DNA of 56,581 nt from an uncultured Anaerolineales bacterium (GTDB lineage: Bacteria > Chloroflexota > Anaerolineae > Aggregatilineales > Aggregatilineaceae), in assembly GCA_937135955.1 (NCBI GenBank), contig CAKZOB010000067.1, forward strand, positions 1 to 56,581. The letters are read 5' to 3'. The position numbers and the translations under genes were made by a program. Shown one piece after another: positions 56,209-56,581 of this stretch; position 1 is the first letter of the stretch, and each line of letters starts with the position of its first letter. The notes beneath the pieces were generated by a model that saw only the letters and a list, made by a program, of their open reading frames with translations, was not told where the DNA came from and made no database searches.

Positions 56209-56581
56209 ATGGCCACGCACACAGCCTACGCCCGGTCGGTGCTTGCCTCACCGTATTTCACCAAACAACTGCGCAGGTTCACCGCGGTCTCGCTGGTCAC
56301 ATTGTTCGCCTTCATCCTGTTGTCGGCCTTTCTCACGCCGTTCGCCTATGGTTTTGTCACCGCGTTCAAGGACAAAGAACAGATCGTGCGCAGCGCCAAG
56401 GGATCGATCCTGCCGATGGATCCCGTGCGCTACCGCTATCCCACCTTTGAATACGACGGCGAAACGCGCGAAGTCTACGAAGTAGTGATAGAAGGCGAGA
56501 CGCAGCAGTGGGCGCTGATCGGTCGCAATGAGGTCTCCGGCCAGAGCACCTTTGTCAACATTGCGCAGCCCGACGAACCGA
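56209..56581 (+). CDS. Carbohydrate ABC transporter permease, MalG type (partial, runs off the window)
   Basis: The first 124 residues of a MalG-type permease start at ATG 56209, one base after the MalF stop. The first span (LVTLFAFILLSAFLTPFAYGF) and the TAFKDKEQIV segment are as expected. After that comes a hydrophilic stretch of at least 55 residues (YRYPTFEYDGETREVYEVV, WALIGRNEVSGQ) with no membrane span, where most MalG proteins have only about 30 residues before the second span. An enlarged extracytoplasmic domain is therefore likely. The EAA loop lies beyond the window. Confidence 0.8.
   Translation, partial: MATHTAYARSVLASPYFTKQLRRFTAVSLVTLFAFILLSAFLTPFAYGFVTAFKDKEQIVRSAKGSILPMDPVRYRYPTFEYDGETREVYEVVIEGETQQWALIGRNEVSGQSTFVNIAQPDEP

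Noticed and set aside
1-56581. CRISPR array, tRNA/rRNA genes, transposases, phage genes, toxin-antitoxin or defence systems
   Set aside because: Looked for and not seen. There is no regularly spaced repeat, no cloverleaf-like CCA-ended segment, and no integrase, transposase, nuclease or methylase motif in any credible frame.

Overview
The window is about 56.6 kb of high-GC DNA. It most resembles a free-living heterotroph of the Chloroflexota, probably an Anaerolineae-like lineage. That placement is an inference. It rests on the density of carbohydrate ABC transporters with their own LacI/GntR regulators, on a quinol:cytochrome c complex built from a fused cytochrome b, a Tat-type Rieske protein and a triple-haem cytochrome c, and on a GC-rich intergenic repeat that occurs twice. 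No rRNA, tRNA, CRISPR array, insertion sequence or prophage gene was seen.

Layout. (1) 1-9593, minus strand: a LacI regulator and a tight operon of a short ADP-ribosylglycohydrolase (ARH), two sugar permeases, a binding protein, a long ARH carrying beta-rich C-terminal domains, a SucC-like ATP-grasp CoA ligase fused to a two-cluster ferredoxin, and the start of a SucD-like subunit. This is the least familiar locus. (2) 9970-16142, plus strand: a secreted two-repeat protein, cytochrome b, Rieske protein, triple-haem cytochrome c and a two-component system. (3) 16536-17308: a VIT1/CCC1 transporter with its own promoter and palindrome. (4) 17407-27317, minus strand: a GntR/LacI-type regulator, binding protein, two permeases, the only MsmX/UgpC-type ATPase in the window, a PHP phosphoesterase and a GH38 alpha-mannosidase. 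(5) 27514-36274, plus strand: LacI, binding protein, two permeases, a large secreted protein with a CBM9-like domain, a DUF624 membrane protein and a GH130 enzyme. (6) 36383-42046, minus strand: a complete livKHMGF transporter with an unusually long LivM. (7) 42511-43641: alanine racemase. (8) 43944-52415, plus strand: LacI, binding protein, two permeases, an exported GH8 enzyme and a cytoplasmic GH3 enzyme, probably for xylo-oligosaccharides. (9) 52457-56581, plus strand: LacI, binding protein, permease and a truncated permease.

How the parts work together. Each of the five carbohydrate loci has a regulator with a readable sigma70-type promoter and a palindromic operator lying just downstream of the -10 element, so autorepression is likely. 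One operator, a 14-bp perfect palindrome, recurs unchanged inside the signal-peptide coding sequence of the binding protein next door. Every binding-protein gene, including livK, is followed at once by a GC-rich hairpin, which should keep binding-protein mRNA above permease mRNA. Only one sugar ATPase is encoded here, so the other four permease pairs probably share it or use an unlinked one.

Two genes, cytochrome b and the VIT1/CCC1 transporter, need a one-base frame change within short C runs to be read at full length. These may be sequencing errors or real lesions. All functional calls are from reading the sequence; no database search was run.
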